Shown piece by piece: positions 43,234 to 54,352 of a DNA stretch of 64,000 nucleotides (positions within the stretch are counted from its first letter, which is position 1; each line of letters starts with the position of its first letter). This stretch comes from Isoetes taiwanensis (lineage: Eukaryota > Streptophyta > Lycopodiopsida > Isoetales > Isoetaceae): positions 18,775,558 through 18,839,557 of the forward strand of contig JAJEKV010000025.1 of assembly GCA_021234155.1 (NCBI GenBank), written 5' to 3'. A program made the position numbers and the translations under genes. The notes under the pieces are model-generated. The model ran no database searches, was not told where the DNA came from, and saw nothing but the letters and a program-made list of their open reading frames with translations.

Positions 43234-44747
43234 TGTGACGTCCCCTACTCATTTACGATGCCCGCACCGTATACAAACAGGAGTTCATCCCCCGCACCAG
43301 CTCCACACTGATACGGGGCCCTCCACATATCACTGTGACCGTCTAGAGTCCACAGTGGGGAGAGTGAAGGGGTCATTTTACCCCGTCTCCCTCAGGGCCT
43401 ACCTAGCTGCGGAAGCGTAAACATACACGTCAGTAACATAACATCATATATCCACCTCGAAGGGTGGCACATCAACATCTGCATAGACAAAGATCAGCAC
43501 AATACAAAGGAAGTTCCTACCAAAGGCTCAGACTCCAGTGGGATGACTGACAAGCTTGGGTCTCGAGTTCATCTTAGGCATTTAATCATGACAATGGATT
43601 GGGCTGGCATAAGAACATGGCTTAGGGTTGTCCACTCCATCCGCCCCTCCCCGTGCACACTTTGCGAGTAGGTTGAAAAGTGTTGGGACTGGATCAGAGC
43701 CACCGGGTGCATAGCCAAAGGGGCTATTCACGGGTTACATCTCCCGGTCCCGATGGGGCGGTGTAGGGATTACTCCCTCCGTGAGATCAACATGCTGACC
43801 CAAGGTGACTAGAGGGGCCACTTGCCCTTATTCGACTTAACCCACTGGAAGGTGAACACCACCCCCACAGTGTCGAGCCCATGCCTTGCCCGCACTCAGT
43901 GGCAAGCCATTAGACCTAGTCACTCTGATCCCCGGTAGGCCTTACACACCAGAGGGATCGGTCAAGGGTTAGAACACGAACCTCATTCTAAGCCAGTCTG
44001 GTCCCTTCACCCACAACCAGGTGGGCTCTTGTACACAGGCCGAATTCTAATAATGCACTAAGAGGGACTTAGCTAGGAGCATCATCTACTAAGCTTTAAG
44101 TCTCTACCCCCCCTTCCCAATACAAGGAGTCCACAGAATACATCCGTCCATCATATAAACATAAGTAATAAGAACTAATCTAACACATAGAGTTAGGTTC
44201 ATTAGTTAGAATCAATCTCAGGGTCTACTTGGCTAGTAAGGGCGATTTAATAGGCTAAACCTACTGGTTCGAAGGCTGGAATAAGGTTTAGGCTATTCAA
44301 TCGACCAAATACCTGATCCCTGGTTCACTCCTCTTGATCCGAAGGCGTCCATGTCTATGTTCTGCTTCGAGATGCGGTCGGAAGGATGATCTGACAGGCT
44401 GGGGCGCACGGCCAGATCGTGGGAGTTGGAATTGACTCCTCAGGCGCGCGAATTGGGGCTCGGAAGGTCTGTGGGCGAAAAAGGGAATGTTAGGGTTTGG
44501 TGCCTTATGTAGGCTATCAGTTAGGTTTAGGGCTTCCATGACCCTTGGTCTACCTTTAATGGGTTAAAGGTCTAAAGGTGCGCGCATTGCTAGCAATAAT
44601 GGCACCATTTACGTAAGTTGCCCCCAGGGCATCCTTGCTTGGGTACCGCGTCGGGCGCCGCGTCGCCGACCGGATAATCGCATAATGATGACGGTGCGAA
44701 GACGGTATAATGCGTGTTGAGACCGTATATCATCTTTGAACGCCACA
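43234..44747 (-). repeat. Chromovirus 5' LTR (1514 bp)
   Basis: Matches the LTR at 31840-33325. On the minus strand it starts TGTGGCGTTC and ends GACGTCACA next to the primer site, followed outside by the target duplication ATGTC. The outer about 150 bp (44590-44747) is far more diverged than the rest. Confidence 0.95.
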
Positions 44748-44752
44748 ATGTC

Positions 44753-45130
44753 GCCCGGTGTGTACCATTTTGACAGACCTAGAAATGTACAAGGGCTCAG
44801 AAACTGTCATGAGTTTTGTTGAGGATGCAAACACAAAATTCCCAAGCACCATAAAGTCTGCGCCACAAGAAAATTACAAGTTCCCCCCACTCGGTCATTG
44901 CTGGTCGTGTGGTCCTCGCTATATATGTCTTTGTAAAGAAAGTTGTGGCTGCATGTCGCGAGACTTGGACATACTATCCCGATTAAAGGTGAGTTCAGAA
45001 TTTGAAGGTATTACTCATCCAATGTGAGGCCCGATATGTTTGTTGCAGGGTGTACCAATTTCTAGTGGCGAGCTGTTGGACACGCTGGAATGATGATTGA
45101 TGTTGTGAAGCCTGATTGCTCTAGTAATGA
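44753..45130 (+). pseudogene. Decayed giant-element gene, right part
   Basis: Continuation of the exon cut at 31839; the frame RPVCTILTDLEMYKGSETVM joins directly after the target duplication. A Cys-rich stretch follows (GHCWSCGPRYICLCKESCGC), and the exon ends at a donor-like AAAG/GTGAGT near 44988. After an acceptor-like TTTGTTGCAG, a short last exon encodes VPISSGELLDTLE and a stop near 45092. Protein not recognised. Its introns and flanks carry TGTGGTG arrays. Confidence 0.5.
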
Positions 45131-45345
45131 AGTCGAGGGTTGACGGATCAATAGATCTTTACTTGTAATCACATGTTTGTATTATTGTAACCAAAGAGGT
45201 TATTCTTGTAACTTATTCTTTCATTGACACTCTAATGTACATTGTTGTATACTATTGTATACAATAGACTTTTTTCCGGCTGACCGAGAGCAACACTACG
45301 GTGGAGTTCAAATCTCCGAAAGAAATTGATGTATTCAAAGATTCA
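45131..45345 (+). other. 3' flank of decayed gene
   Basis: AT-rich, with GTTGTATACTATTGTATACA near 45244. It is the probable 3' UTR and polyadenylation region. No frame. Confidence 0.35.
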
Positions 45346-45845
45346 TGACAATGTGGTGATACATGTCGTGATAGATGTGGTGATGCAAATGGTGCATGTG
45401 GTGAATCATGTGGTGCATTTGGTGAACCATGTGGTGAATCATGTGGTGAATCATGGGTGGCATGTTGGAGCTTCGTGGCATGTTGGAGCCTAGGTGGCAT
45501 GTTTGAGCCACCTTGGCATGTTGGACCTAGGTGGCATATTTGAGCCACCTTGGCATGCTGAGCCTTTTTACATGACCTTTGTTACATGTTTGACTTTCAT
45601 TGACCAACATGTTTGGTGATGCAAATGGTGCATGTGGTGAATCATGTGGTGCATTTGGTGAATCATGTGGTGAATCATGTGGTGCATCATAGGTGGCATG
45701 TTGGAGCTTACGTGGCATGTTTGAGCCACCTTGGCATGTTGGAGCCTAGGTGGCATATTTGAGCCACCTTGGCATGCTTGAGCCTTTACATGACCTTTGT
45801 TACATGTTTGACTTTCATTGACCAACATGTTTGGTGAAGCGTAAG
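45346..45845. repeat. TGTGGTG motif array 2
   Basis: Irregular tandem array of CATGTGGTGAATCATGTGGTG-like pieces of up to 20 bases (for example ATGTGGTGCATTTGGTGAA). These alternate with a second unit, TTGGAGCCTAGGTGGCATGT / TTTGAGCCACCTTGGCATG. The whole block of about 230 bp is present twice (about 45355-45600 and 45610-45830). GGCATGTTGGAGCCTAGGTG recurs once at about 51197. Confidence 0.8.
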
Positions 45846-45978
45846 TCAACAATTGAAGTCAACAATCAATTTACACTAGCTAATTATAACTAAAATTACT
45901 AAACAAGTGCCAAGCCAACATAATATGATTGGTGTCCAAAAATGAATGGCCAATTCAGGATAGATATATATATGTATA

Positions 45979-46006
45979 CTAGTAATGGTGCCCAGTGTTG
46001 CTGGGC
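45979..46006 (-). mobile_element. Helitron 3' terminus, minus orientation
   Basis: On the minus strand the hairpin GCCCAGCAACACTGGGC is followed 7 bases later by CTAG and T. This is the same structure and nearly the same sequence as at 29246-29273. A decayed relative of the hairpin (GCCTAGCATTGCTGAGC) lies at 46084-46100. Confidence 0.75.
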
Positions 46007-46127
46007 ATAAGTTGGGAATCTTTTTGGATGAAAACCTATTCAACTCAGACTCTTTTTCATAAATCTAATGTAATAGAAACCAAGCCTAGCATTGCTGAGC
46101 TTTAAGAGGTTTTTCTGTATTCGACAC

Positions 46128-47732
46128 CCTTCCTCTTCCCTTTGCCTTTTGCTTTATCTCGTATTTCCCTTTTTCCTCATTTCCCTACATACTTCCCTTT
46201 TTCCTTTTCCTTTTTTTTCTCATTTTCCCTATACATCTTCCTTTTCCCGTCTCTCTTTTTTCCTTTTTTTACCCTCTTCTCTTCCCTTCCTTTTCCTTTT
46301 CTCATTTTCCCTTCCCTTTTTTCTGACGAACTTTTTCCCTTCCCTTTTCATCTTTTGCTTGTCCTTCCCATTTTTCCCTTTCCTTTTCCCCTTCATTTTC
46401 CTTTTCCTTTTCACTTTCCCTTTCCCGTTTTCCATGCCCTTTTTTAGTTCTCTTTTCCCCACCTTTTCATGCGCCCATTTTCTTCCTTTTCCCATCCTCT
46501 TCCTCTTTACCTTTTCTGCTTCTCTTTTCCCATTTCCCTCTCCCCTTTTCCTCTTGCCCACTTTCCCTTCCCTTCCCCCCTTTCCGCCTTCCTTTTCTTT
46601 TTCCTTTCCCTTCCCTTTTATTATTTCACCACTCTTGTGCTTTTCCCTCTTCTTTTTCATTTTCTCTTTCACTATGCCTCTTTCCATTCCCTTTTCTTCA
46701 CATTTTGTATGTGCCCCTTTTCCTCATTTCCTCGCCCTCTCTCCCTTTTCCTCTTTTTTTTTTCCTTTTTTCTTTTCCCTTTTCCCATGCTCTTTTTCCC
46801 CTTTCCTCACCCTTTACCTCTTCCCTTTTTTGTCGTGCTCTTTTCCCCTTCCTCTTCCTCTTTTTCAATTCCTTGCTCCTCACCCTTCTCCTGTTCCCCT
46901 TTTCCCCTTCCCTTTTCCTCCTTTTCTGACCATTTCTCTCTTTTCTTTTTCTCAGCCTTTTTGCTTTTCCATTTTCCCAATGGACTTTTTCCTTTCCGTT
47001 TTCCTCTTTTTCCCCACCCTTTCCCCCTTCCCCCTTTCCTTTTTCCATGTCTATTTTTCACTTTATTTTTTTCCTTAATTCACCCTTTTCCTCTTCCCAT
47101 TTTTTCTCGTGCCCTTTCCCCCTTCCCTTTTCTCATTTCCCTCTTCCCTTTTCCTGGGTTACATTTCCTCATTTGCCCCTCCCTTTTTTCTTTCTTCTTT
47201 CATTCTCCCTTTTTCCCTTCCCTTCTCCCCATCCTTTTCTTGTTCCCTCTTCTCCTTGACATTTTCCTCATTTCCCAACCTTTCACTCTTTCCTTTTCTC
47301 GGTGCCCCTTTTCCCTTTCCTTTTTTCTCTCTCTTTTCTCTTTGCATGCCATTTTTCTCCTTTTTTCAATGCTCTTTTTCCTTTTCCTTTTTCCATGCTC
47401 TTTATTTTCCCATTCTTCACCCTTTTTCCCACTCTTTCCCTTTTTCCTATGACATTTTCCCTTCCTTTTTCTCCTTTACCCATTCCCTTTTTTCTCATGC
47501 CTTTTTCTCAGGTTCCCTTCCCCCATCCCTTTTGATTTTTTATTTCCCTTTCCCTTTTCCCATACATTTTTATCTTCTCTTATCCCCACCCTTTTCCCTT
47601 TCTCACTTTCCCTTTTCCCCTCGCCTTTTTGCCCCTTCACGTTCTCTCTTTCCTCCTCCCTTTTCCCCTTCACGTTCTCTCTTTCCTCCTCCCGTTTCCC
47701 TTTCCCCCCCTTTTCCTTTACCCTTTCCTCAT
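46128..47732. repeat. 1.6-kb polypyrimidine tract
   Basis: Almost only C and T on the plus strand (units like CCCTTTTCC, CTTTTTCC), with scattered single purines. The long plus-strand frames full of Phe, Pro, Ser and Leu, and the minus-strand frames full of Lys, Glu, Gly and Arg, are products of this composition and are not genes. Long homopurine/homopyrimidine DNA can adopt triplex (H-DNA) structure. Confidence 0.9.
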
Positions 47733-48542
47733 AAGAGATCAAAACATGACCAATCACAGTGGTAAGAAGTTGTGCAAGAAATCGCGGCCTTTGGATGCAC
47801 CTAGATGATCTTGGCCATTCAAATTAGGGCTTGATCCAATCCAAGAATTACGGTATAACATTATAATATAAGATATATGCCATTTCTTGGCAACCTCCCT
47901 ATAGGGGATCCATATTATAGTTAGCCTTGCAAAAATCTTACCATGGGTGTGAGTATTTATATCTTACAGTATCATAGATCTTAAGCATCTTGCTGTAGTT
48001 TTTTGAGTCATATGTAAAAATCCAAGCATGATCCTAAATTGATCTACACTTAAATTTTATCTTCTCGTATCCAGGTGGGAAAAGCTAACCTGTCACCATC
48101 CAAACCAAAGAACATGTGTTAGTACAGATGCATGGAATGGGAAGACAGGTGTCAATGCTTTTTATGAAACCCCCCTTGTTATCGGTGTCATGGATATCAA
48201 CAAGTATTTAAGGTAGTCTTAATCAATCATGCTATGTGTTGACTCAGATTTTCTTCTCATGTTACACCCTTAAACCCATAATGCTATGCAAGAGCTTCTA
48301 TGAAAAAACATTGTTAATCTACCTCCATCACATCTCCATAAACATTTAAGAATTTACTAGTAAAATCTTCCCTAAATTACTTATCAATCTACAATTATAG
48401 CCACGTATTGAGCCATGAGCTTTTACAACTGGCTATTGCAGTGTTTTGTTTATATTTGCTTTAACCTATAACATGGTCCGAGGCATTACGTCGAAAGCTC
48501 TACCATATAGGTCTAGCAAAATTAACTAAAGATCGCGACCGC
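47733..48542. other. No gene recognised
   Basis: About 800 bp of AT-rich DNA with stops in all frames. Confidence 0.4.
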
Positions 48543-49894
48543 TTAAGTTGCTGATCTCCTTCCTATGACTTTGACATGATTCCATCTCATATTTTCTATT
48601 TGCTGGCTTAACCACTTAATATCATAATGGCTTAACCACTTAATATCATAATATCTAACCTGATTATCGCCTAGGACATGATCGGGATCTTCCTCTATTT
48701 CCATATAGCTTGAATCTCCCATCTCCTCGGGCATATTATCCATGTATTCAGTTCCTTATGTTTGTTGAAAAATATCAGGTCTATGGCATAACCTCAGTAT
48801 CATACTAAATGCATCGAATCATTCCCTATCAAATTTCATGAGCTTGAATCCATAATAAATTAAAGCTCTTACATAATCCTTGTGGCTTAATTCCCCAAGA
48901 GGTATTCTACAGATCGATTGAAACCCATTTTCTCGGAATAAGCAAAACGTAAATGCGAAATTACATCTTAGATTTAGTAAGATTAAGAACTTGTGTTCTC
49001 CAATCTACTAAGCGATCCTTCTAACCCGCAATTGGATGCTTGATCTCATACACCGGGTAACCGTCTTTGCTTTATCCCAAAGATTCCCCAGTTCCATCTG
49101 CATGGTCCGTAAGCCCAATATACAACTCAAAACTTCTAAGACACTGTTGAATGCGAAGATTGGGAGAATCGGCCACATACATGGTTCCTGAAATGCAATA
49201 AAACCCCCGCCGGTTCTTGCCTATCCGTCCGGACCATAGCGTTTTTGCCAGTTGGCATGCCATGCTCCAATATGATATTTTTATAAAAACATAAAAACCT
49301 TTGCAATTTCTCCAGTATCTCATAAATATTAGGAACTTATACTACGAAATTATCTCTGGACATTCAAGCTTATGCATGTCCCACATCTATAATCAGGTAG
49401 GCAGTCATAAGCCTTTCTACCGAAAAACCATTCTTCTTGAACACCCCTATAGTCTTCTTTATTTCTACCAAGAATTCCTCTGGACGTTTACATAAATACA
49501 ACAATAAAATCACCTGAGGGATCATAAGATTATAACATTGGCTGATTTTCCTATTAGATGCCAACTGTATGTATTGAATAAACGGGAATGGAAGCGACCT
49601 CCTCTTATCAAATTTGGTCGTAATGTAAGATCCATAAACTTGATCTATAATCTGCACATGCATGTTCAGGAAATTACATTTCGGTAATCCCAAATCATAT
49701 TGGGGAAATATTTGGGGTGCTTCTTCCTTTTTAATCTCAAGGAAATCCAATGGATAAATCCAGTAAGGGTTGTCAGCTACCCTCGGTTGTGTTGGGTCCA
49801 CAAATAAATCCATCTGTGGATTATTGAATATACTAAGGTCGTCCATGTATCTAAATGCATCCTTGAACAGAATGAGATATTCAATTTTTCCCAA
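48543..49894 (-). pseudogene. Orphan reverse-transcriptase fragment (YMDD)
   Basis: The frame 49894-49370 contains FRYMDDLSIFNN, the reverse-transcriptase catalytic box. It continues IYPLDFLEIKKEEAPQIF, FLNMHVQIIDQVYGSYIT, TKFDKRRSLPFPFIQYI, ASNRKISQCYNLM and LYLCKRPEEFLVEI. This palm/thumb pattern (xxYxDDL, then IYP, then YDKR and a following SNI-YG-type stretch) resembles a widespread but poorly named group of eukaryotic reverse transcriptases. It is neither the gypsy, copia nor LINE type seen elsewhere in this window. Further decayed pieces follow at 49323-49072 and 48743-48543. The 5' part (fingers) is missing; the open frame starts abruptly after an AT run. Confidence 0.6.
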
Positions 49895-50076
49895 TATATA
49901 TATATTTTTTTATGTTTTTTAGAAAATAAAATTATTATTAGTATCCTACTAAATCTTTACGATTAAGATACTAATGGTACGAAATCCTAAAATCGTAGCC
50001 TACGAAATTAATTTCACGCCAGCCTTTATAGGCTATGGTCGTGAGGGAGAAATATCGTCCAATTCTCCCAAACAGA

Positions 50077-50509
50077 ATGCCGAAGCGCTGCCGCTCTCCT
50101 TCCCCCTCTGCTTCCCCTTCCCCTGGCCCGTCCAAAGCGCCGGGGCCTTGCTTACCTTGCCTTTGGCGAGAGGTCCTAGCCGATTATGGCATAGGATCAT
50201 GGGCGATTCCTTTGCGGGATGATGTCGAATCGCCACCGCGATTCTGTCCCCCAATTGGGAGGAGAGCTCCTCTTACGAAAAGCTCCTCTTAAAAGCTCAC
50301 AATACTCTCTTTGAGCTTTGAGCTTTTCGAAACTTTCGAAAGATTCCTCCAATTTTCATTCATCTAATGCAGATTCTTCAGAGGAGGAGGTTGATTCCGA
50401 AGACAACATCTGGAGCGAAGAAGAAGAGACCAAAAAGGAGAAGACCCTAAGAAGAAGACCCGGAAGAAGAAGAAATGTTTGCGAAATTTCACAATTGGTC
50501 GGAGAGTAA
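50077..50509 (+). pseudogene. Small unknown gene with Ser/Pro and acidic parts
   Basis: The ATG at 50077 opens a frame beginning MPKRCRSPSPSASPSPGPSK, containing WREVLADYGIGSWAIPLRDD and closing at 50290. A second frame (50318-50509) reads SSEEEVDSEDNIWSEEEETK, then KTLRRRPGRRRN, ending at a donor-like GTAAGT. The two may be parts of one protein with an SR-like start and an acidic/basic end. Function unknown. Confidence 0.4.
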
Positions 50510-50644
50510 GTACTAAGTAGCATGCAATTCAATTTTTTGCAATCTTTTTTTGAGGGCTTTCTAACTTTCTTTACTTTTCTTACAGATGAAGCTTGAAGTC
50601 CCGGAGCTGAGGAAGCCACTGTTGTTTTTTTTTTTTTGTTATGA

Positions 50645-50890
50645 TCAAGTTCAACCACAGGCCTTAGTGCCTTTGTTATTTTTTGAAAAAACAGATACCA
50701 CAGGCCTTAGTGCCTTTGTTATTTTTTGAAAAAACAGATACCACAGGCCTTAGTGCCTTTCTTTGATCTCACCCATATGTCTGACAGGCCTTAGTGCCTT
50801 AAACTTGAAACACAGGCCTTAGTGCATTGTAATATATGATGGTCTTAGTGCCTTTTTTTTTGTATATACAGGCCTTGTGCCTTTCTGAAG
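50645..50890. repeat. Minisatellite with ACAGGCCTTAGTGCCTT core
   Basis: Seven copies of the core in about 240 bp. The first units include a 56-bp repeat with TTTGTTATTTTTTGAAAAAA; later units are shorter and diverged. The core itself is a near-palindrome (AGGCCTTAGTGCCT). Confidence 0.85.
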
Positions 50891-51394
50891 TTTTCTGTGT
50901 TGTAATTTCTGAAGTATTACGCTACGAAGTATTACGTTTTTCTTTTTAATCAATTGGTTTTGTAATACCTTTTTATTATGCCTTTAGTTTAATCCAGGCT
51001 TTGTGCAAGTTTAATTCAGTTTAATCCAGTTATACCTTGGAATTCATTCAATAACTGAAGCATAAAAAATGAGAATGCAAAACAGAAACTTCTTTATATT
51101 CATAAAAGTATCTATACAGTACCATTTACACAATTGCCACAGTAAGTGGATTTTCCTAATACTTTCGGTCTATGTGGCATGCTTGACCCTTTACTGTGGC
51201 ATGTTGGAGCCTAGGTGGCATGCATGCAAACGTCCCTTTTCTCTTTTGCCTCATTCCCAAAATCGTATGAATGCCTACGATTTGCATCCCTTTTATTCCC
51301 AAAATTCTTCCCTGCAGCTTCATTCCGTCCCCATCGTCTATTCCGCCATCTCCTTCACTCCTTACCCATTCCGTCCATCTCCTTCACTTCCACC
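50891..51394. other. No gene recognised
   Basis: T-rich DNA with one copy of the GGCATGTTGGAGCCTAGGTG unit seen in array 2. No domain or RNA recognised. Confidence 0.35.
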
Positions 51395-51718
51395 ATGGCC
51401 AAGTTCAAGACTACACTCTCAGAACACTATCCCGCCATTGTGCTGCTCCTTCCTTCGCCGGCCAAAGACGGCCGAATCCGTGGCTTCTGCGGAGGATCCG
51501 TGTCTTCCTCCACCGCAGGAGGCCGCCCGATTCTGATGGTGGCCAAGTTCACTCCACCGTGAGGTGAAGAAGCTCATCATGGATCATCAAGTCGCCGCCG
51601 TTGCGGGTGCTCGAGTGGGTGCATGCAGGTTATGATGACAAGGAGCGACTCCTCGAAATGAAGATGTATGCCTGCGAGGACGACCTCCATATAGAGCTCA
51701 AGATGGCCCCCGCCTGAT
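51395..51718 (+). pseudogene. Short unknown gene fragment
   Basis: The ATG at 51395 gives MAKFKTTLSEHYPAIVLLLP, then AKDGRIRGFCGGSVSSSTAG and GRPILMVAKF before a stop. Coding-like sequence continues in other frames (VKKLIMDHQVAAVAGARVGA; YDDKERLLEMKMYACEDDLH) to about 51718, so indels have split a protein of about 105 residues. Not recognised. GC content is higher than in the surroundings. Confidence 0.4.
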
Positions 51719-53535
51719 TAGTTTAGATTTGTATTGTAATCCCTGGTTTCAATTTTTTTGGCAATAGTCCTTGTGACTATTCTTTGTAAAGGCTTTTCAT
51801 TAATGACAGAACTTGTTTTGCAATAGTCCTTGTTTTGCAATAGAACTTGTTTTGCTTTAACTGTTCTCTGAGTTTCCACTGTTCTTTCAGTTAGCTGAAC
51901 TGTTCAGTTAGCTGAACTTTTTATCATTAATTATAAAATGCAAACAAGGAATTTGAAGGTCGCGTAATCTATAATCCGCACACTAACAAAATATGGTAAC
52001 CAGCTTTCAGCAAATAGGAAAATATGAGATGGGTGGCTCGGGTTCAAAAAGAAATAGAGTTCAAAAAAGAAAAACACGAGAATTCCACTGAAGCAAAAGT
52101 TAGTGGCCTTGCAAGAATCTTTGCACAAAGCGAGCTTAATGAATTTTGGCCTCATATCAATTCGGGGGATCTAATTTGGGATCCATATATTCTTTGTCAC
52201 CAAAATCGAGTCAAGATACTATCAGAATCGAGAGCCATTCCATTTTCCTCGACCGGTCAAAAATGGTCAATGCCCCCGACCGATTATGGTGAAATCTGTG
52301 GTGAAAGCCGTGGTGAAAAAATGTGGTGAAAACCGTGGTGAAGTCGTGGGTGATGCAAACGTTGTTTTTATATTTCAAAGGGAGAAAAATACATATGGAA
52401 ATCTACCATACCCTAGAATAGTTCATACTTCTTATGAAATGAAGTATGCAGAAAAATCGAGGAAAACTATAACCCCGAAGCTTCTAGTATTATCAAAATG
52501 CATTAGAGATATAATAATAGCTGTTTTGAAGAGGTTAATGATGACATACGCTTCTTGGGCCTCAATCGGATCCCCGTGATTGTGAGATCTCAGAACTCTT
52601 CTTCTTCCAAGTATGTTTAAGATTTCATCAAATTTTTCTGCTTAATAGTTGGTGAAATCCAAAGAACACTAAAACATGAGCTTCGTTTACGCTCCCACTT
52701 ATGATCTGATTCATAAAGTATTGTCTCAGTTGTTGTGTCTCCATGCATCCGCCCTGTTGAGCACTTTTTAATGGCTGAAGCATGGATCATTTCCTGCTTT
52801 AGTTAGATGAACATATCCTCTTCCTCAAGCATGGGGAGAGCTGCGAACTCATCCTCGAATCATACGCCACCCCCGAACCCCGGCCACCGCACCAGCTCAC
52901 GTTAAGTCTCCCCGACCGCATCCGTAAAACAACATCATTAGTAATAAGAAAGGCAATCGCCTATCATCGCCTTTGGCTTCTAATTCTTTAAGCCCATCGG
53001 GAATTAACCTATGTTTTAAGCCTAGAATACCTCTAATTCATGGGTCCTCCGCTCCTCTAATATCCGCCTCTCTTCTCCTAGTTTATTTGCTCCAAAGATA
53101 GGTCCTACCGGATCATTTTGCATTTGAACCGGGCGAAATTGTTTGTGCCCGTGTTCTCCTTCTGTTTTCTTCCGCCATAGCTGGATCGGGATAAGCCAAT
53201 GTCTGCATGCAAAACTAGATTTAGGGTTTCCCTCCAATCTTTCCTGCACAGCCAGCTTTTGAATGATTGACCTCTGCATTTGATGTGACAAATTTCCAAT
53301 GGTGGGTTTCATCATGTGTTTCTCTGTCCTATTCCGTTCATCCTTAATGTAATTTTTCTGTGTGTCACTTTCACCCTGTCAATTAAACAGTAAAGATTGA
53401 AGAGTGAAGATTTATATATTAAACATATAAAATGATTACATAAGGTTACACTTCAGATTACAAGCGAGGATTTGTATTAAACATTTCAGATTACATGAGA
53501 AACAAAACTTTTTATATACACTTGCTTTCATTCCT
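51719..53535. other. Mostly non-coding; unknown frames at 52024-52579
   Basis: The plus-strand frames 52024-52329 and 52286-52579 (for example SELNEFWPHINSGDLIWDPY; TYGNLPYPRIVHTSYEMKYA) look weakly coding but match nothing I know. A short TGTGGTGAAA-type array lies between them (52289-52350). A minus-strand frame at 53315-53022 is also unrecognised. Confidence 0.35.
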
Positions 53536-54352
53536 GTGGGTCTATCAAAAAGAGATCTGGGTCCAGCTCCTCCTCGTCATCTTCTATGATCACCGATCGC
53601 GGTGGCCACCGGGTCAGCTTTTCCCAAAATCTATTTGCTCCCATTCGGAGGAAAGCAAAAACCATAATGGTGGAGTGTTACCAAACGTAATAGCGGCTTC
53701 TCCATGTCCATCCCGCAAGGCCTTGTGATGATAGAACATATCCCCGAAGTGAAGGAATTGGTCCTCTCAGAAACAACCTATCATAACAAAAGAGGAACCT
53801 GTCCAAGCGTAAAGGCTTGGTAGCCATTAAGCGTAAAAGGTCTCAACCTTTGCGATCCCGGTCAATAGTATGAGGAACGGGCCAAAGATGCTTTGGTGTG
53901 TAAAAATTTCAATGGAGGCAGAGTAAGTTGAGAGGTCCGGAGTCTGTGGTGTACAATTCAACCTCCCCGTGAGAGTTTTCAGCATTTCGTGGTCATATTC
54001 TCATCCGTGAATAGAGTAATTTCTGTTCGAAAGCATGTCCATCCATTCTCGCATGGCTGAAAATCGGGACAGCTCTTCTTCTCTGTCACATTGTCCCATT
54101 CCCAAGCACTCCATCGCTTTTGCAAAGATCCAAGAGGTGAAGTTGGCCATGTCTCTGCCGAAGTAGCCGCCGTAAGTCGTAAATCAGAAACCTACCCCAC
54201 CCAACCGTGAAACTATAAAACCGCTTCCCAAGGACTCGCTGCCGAAAAGGCTCGCCCCCGAATCGGGCGTAATAAACTGTAAACTCGGTCGGGAGCAAGA
54301 AGAATGGCATCTCGGGCCTTTTGGGTTGCCCGAGGTCATTAATTTTCGCCAT
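53536..54352 (-). pseudogene. Unrecognised decayed gene of about 270 residues
   Basis: The ATG at 54352 opens MAKINDLGQPKRPEMPFFLL, then TVYYARFGGEPFRQRVLGKR and FTVGWGRFLIYDLRRLL. After a frameshift near 54160, coding-like sequence continues: FTSWIFAKAMECLGMGQCDR, LSRFSAMREWMDMLSNRN, LSTYSASIEIFTHQSIFGPF, LHFGDMFYHHKALRDGHGEA. It ends with an acidic tail IIEDDEEELDPDLFLIDPQE and a stop near 53540. Stops occur in between. It lies on the same strand as, and just downstream of, the transposase-like gene. Function unknown. Confidence 0.5.

Larger units (their letters stand above)
31840..44747 (-). mobile_element. Ty3/gypsy chromovirus with two accessory genes, one a histone H3
   Basis: The LTRs at both ends read TGTGACGT...ACGTCACA (the right one with GGC). 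The flanking 5-bp repeat is ATGTC (31835-31839 and 44748-44752). On the minus strand the order is 5' LTR, initiator-Met primer site, gene A (histone H3), gene B (unknown), gag, protease, reverse transcriptase, RNase H, integrase, chromodomain, polypurine tract, 3' LTR. At 12.9 kb it is long for a chromovirus; the extra about 4.2 kb lies between the primer site and gag. Frameshifts and stops disable every gene. It sits inside an exon of a giant-element gene. Confidence 0.95.

Noticed and set aside
46092-47765. Long frames of 218-328 codons on the plus strand and Lys/Glu-rich ones on the minus strand
   Set aside because: They are created by the polypyrimidine composition; several overlap in different frames and none has a domain.
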